Of a DNA stretch of 6,879 nt, positions 6,168 through 6,879 are shown one piece after another; the stretch's first letter is position 1; each line of letters starts with the position of its first letter. The position numbers and the translations under genes are program-made. The DNA comes from Rubrobacter sp. Its GTDB lineage: Bacteria > Actinomycetota > Rubrobacteria > Rubrobacterales > Rubrobacteraceae. The stretch spans positions 2,487 to 9,365 of the forward strand of contig JADDPR010000517.1 of the NCBI GenBank assembly GCA_016781775.1, given 5' to 3'. Under the pieces are notes generated by a model. That model did not search any database. It was given only the letters and a program-made list of their open reading frames with translations, and had not been told where the DNA came from.

Positions 6168-6547
6168 TGGGGTGTGGCGCACACGTGGAAGCGTGAGGCT
6201 TGCTCGCCTGGCCTTTGCTTGCCTTCGGCTTGTGGAAGTCCGGGACCACGGTCGGGGTCGCGTCTCTTGCAGGCTTCGTTCTTGGGCATGTGCATCTGCC
6301 CTTGCAGCGCCGTGATGACGAGCAGCCCGGCGGGTACCTCACGGCCTCGAAAGGAACTTAACGCGCGTCGCTACGTGACACCGTCCACATAGAGCCGAAC
6401 CTTCGACAAATCCTGCTCCGTGCGGTTCGCTGCACGCAACGTGTACGAGTGGCGGGACGCACGACGGTGAGTGCGGGCGTGGCCGGAGAGACGAGGTCGT
6501 CTGGCTGTGCTCCGTGGAGGACGCCGTGCTGCGGGTCTTCGCGACTC

Positions 6548-6879
6548 CTACGGCGGGTCGAGGACCGTCAGCATGATCGACGAGGGGTGGAGGGGATCGT
6601 GGAAGACTTCCTGGTCGGCTGCCACGAGCTTCGTAGCCGTGGCGAGCGGCTCGCCGCTTCCCGGGTTTCTCGCCAGGCGGGGGTGGGCGCCGCTGGAGAC
6701 TTGCACCCTGAGGCGGTGCCCCGCCGGAACCGGTGGGCCGTCGGCCACAGCTCGATGCGCAGGCGCAGCGTGCCGTCCGCTTCGGGCTCGGGGCGGCCCG
6801 GGGAGACGCGCAGGAGGGCGTCGGATACGTTGACGGACCGGCCGGCCGGCTCGACGTCGCAGAGGCGGGCGAAGAAGTC
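6548..6879 (-). CDS. CocE/NonD-family hydrolase, C-terminal end only, interrupted by a -1 base frameshift
   Basis: The last 110 or so residues of an alpha/beta hydrolase of the CocE/NonD (X-Pro dipeptidyl-peptidase-like, serine acyl hydrolase) family; the catalytic part lies beyond the right edge. What is seen is the C-terminal beta-sandwich: DFFARLCDVEPAGRSVNVSD, then LLRVSPG, then LRLRIELWPTAHRFRRG, a pattern characteristic of the family. At a GGGG run (CCCC at 6719-6722 on the plus strand) homology moves to the neighbouring frame. It continues HRLRVQVSSGAHPRLARNP, GSGEPLATATKL and EVFHDPLHPSSIMLTVLDPP, and stops at 6548. One added G joins the halves exactly as FRRG-HRLRVQ. As written, the protein would leave the family frame at that point and lose the last 60 or so residues. 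The substrate (ester, amide or peptide) is unknown, and no relation to the dehydrogenase downstream is evident. Confidence 0.82.
   Translation of the reverse strand, partial: LLRPPLRRRAGRPVRQRIRRPPARLPGPPRARSGRHAAPAHRAVADGPPVPAGHRLRVQVSSGAHPRLARNPGSGEPLATATKLVAADQEVFHDPLHPSSIMLTVLDPP

Larger units (their letters stand above)
6110..6547. other. Gene-poor interval with short AGCTGA repeats
   Basis: 438 bases between the hydrolase stop and the dehydrogenase start, both on the minus strand. The half next to the dehydrogenase has a looser, more T-rich composition on the plus strand than the coding DNA around it. It includes a tandem pair TCAGCTTG/TCAGCTTT (6152-6167), which reads AAAGCTGA/CAAGCTGA on the minus strand, with related AGC and GATCAGC words nearby. 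At about 6190-6232 there are repeated GCTTG/GCCTT words. Several reading frames of 45-100 codons cross the interval on both strands, but none has a recognisable family, a good ribosome binding site or consistent codon use. It may be a leader plus decayed DNA. I see no tRNA or terminator with a T tract. Confidence 0.4.

Noticed and set aside
6160..6342. 60-codon minus-strand frame in the gap, and another minus-strand frame there containing MHMPKNEACK
   Set aside because: Neither has a convincing ribosome binding site or family match, and two overlapping weak frames argue against either being real.
6102..6392. 96-codon plus-strand frame antisense to the dehydrogenase start
   Set aside because: Cys/Ser-rich, no family resemblance and no good ribosome binding site. 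It begins inside the well-supported dehydrogenase.
6394..6432. CGAACC ... GGTTCG inverted pair resembling a tRNA T-arm
   Set aside because: The spacing and loop do not fit a tRNA, and there is no acceptor stem, D-arm or anticodon arm around it.
6471..6833. 120-codon plus-strand frame at the right end
   Set aside because: It is antisense to the CocE-like C-terminus, whose family match is clear, and its Arg/Gly/Ala-rich translation is typical of a shadow frame in high-GC DNA.

Overview
The window is high-GC DNA with GC-rich third codon positions, GTG and TTG starts and frequent AGG arginine codons. It looks like a chromosome fragment from a high-GC actinobacterium. The gene set and codon style remind me of Rubrobacter, but that is inference: there is no rRNA or other marker here. 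I see no mobile element, CRISPR array, tRNA, or phage or plasmid gene.

Layout, left to right. (1) A minus-strand Nudix hydrolase of the ADP-ribose pyrophosphatase type runs off the left edge (1-413). Just upstream of it is a small stand-alone receiver-like protein (418-837, minus). (2) A 94-bp divergent intergenic region (838-931) leads to a plus-strand fused ABC exporter half-transporter (932-2746). It is followed at once by a 23-residue single-helix membrane peptide with an ideal ribosome binding site (2759-2830). (3) A minus-strand pair converges on these: a CorC/HlyC-type CNNM transporter-like membrane protein (3434-4773) and, overlapping its end, a UPF0114/YqhA-type membrane protein (2858-3453). 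Both are interrupted by an apparent one-base loss. (4) After about 300 bp without a gene comes a complete D-2-hydroxyacid dehydrogenase (5075-6109, minus). (5) After a further 438 bp without a convincing gene, the C-terminal end of a CocE/NonD-type alpha/beta hydrolase (6548-6879, minus) enters from the right edge, again with a one-base frameshift.

The most informative pattern is that three of the seven recognisable protein families here are broken by the same kind of lesion: one base missing at a short G run on the coding strand. In each case both halves still match the family. That points to homopolymer undercalling in the assembly more than to three independent pseudogenes. The Nudix gene also lacks a usable start codon where its homology begins, though one undercalled base would not explain that. 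The reading frames should be treated as provisional until checked against reads.

Functionally the window looks like ordinary housekeeping and transport. The adjacent receiver and Nudix genes, the exporter with its possible micro-peptide partner, and the CNNM/UPF0114 pair may each be co-expressed, but no larger pathway joins them. The best candidate for something undescribed is the micro-peptide behind the ABC exporter.
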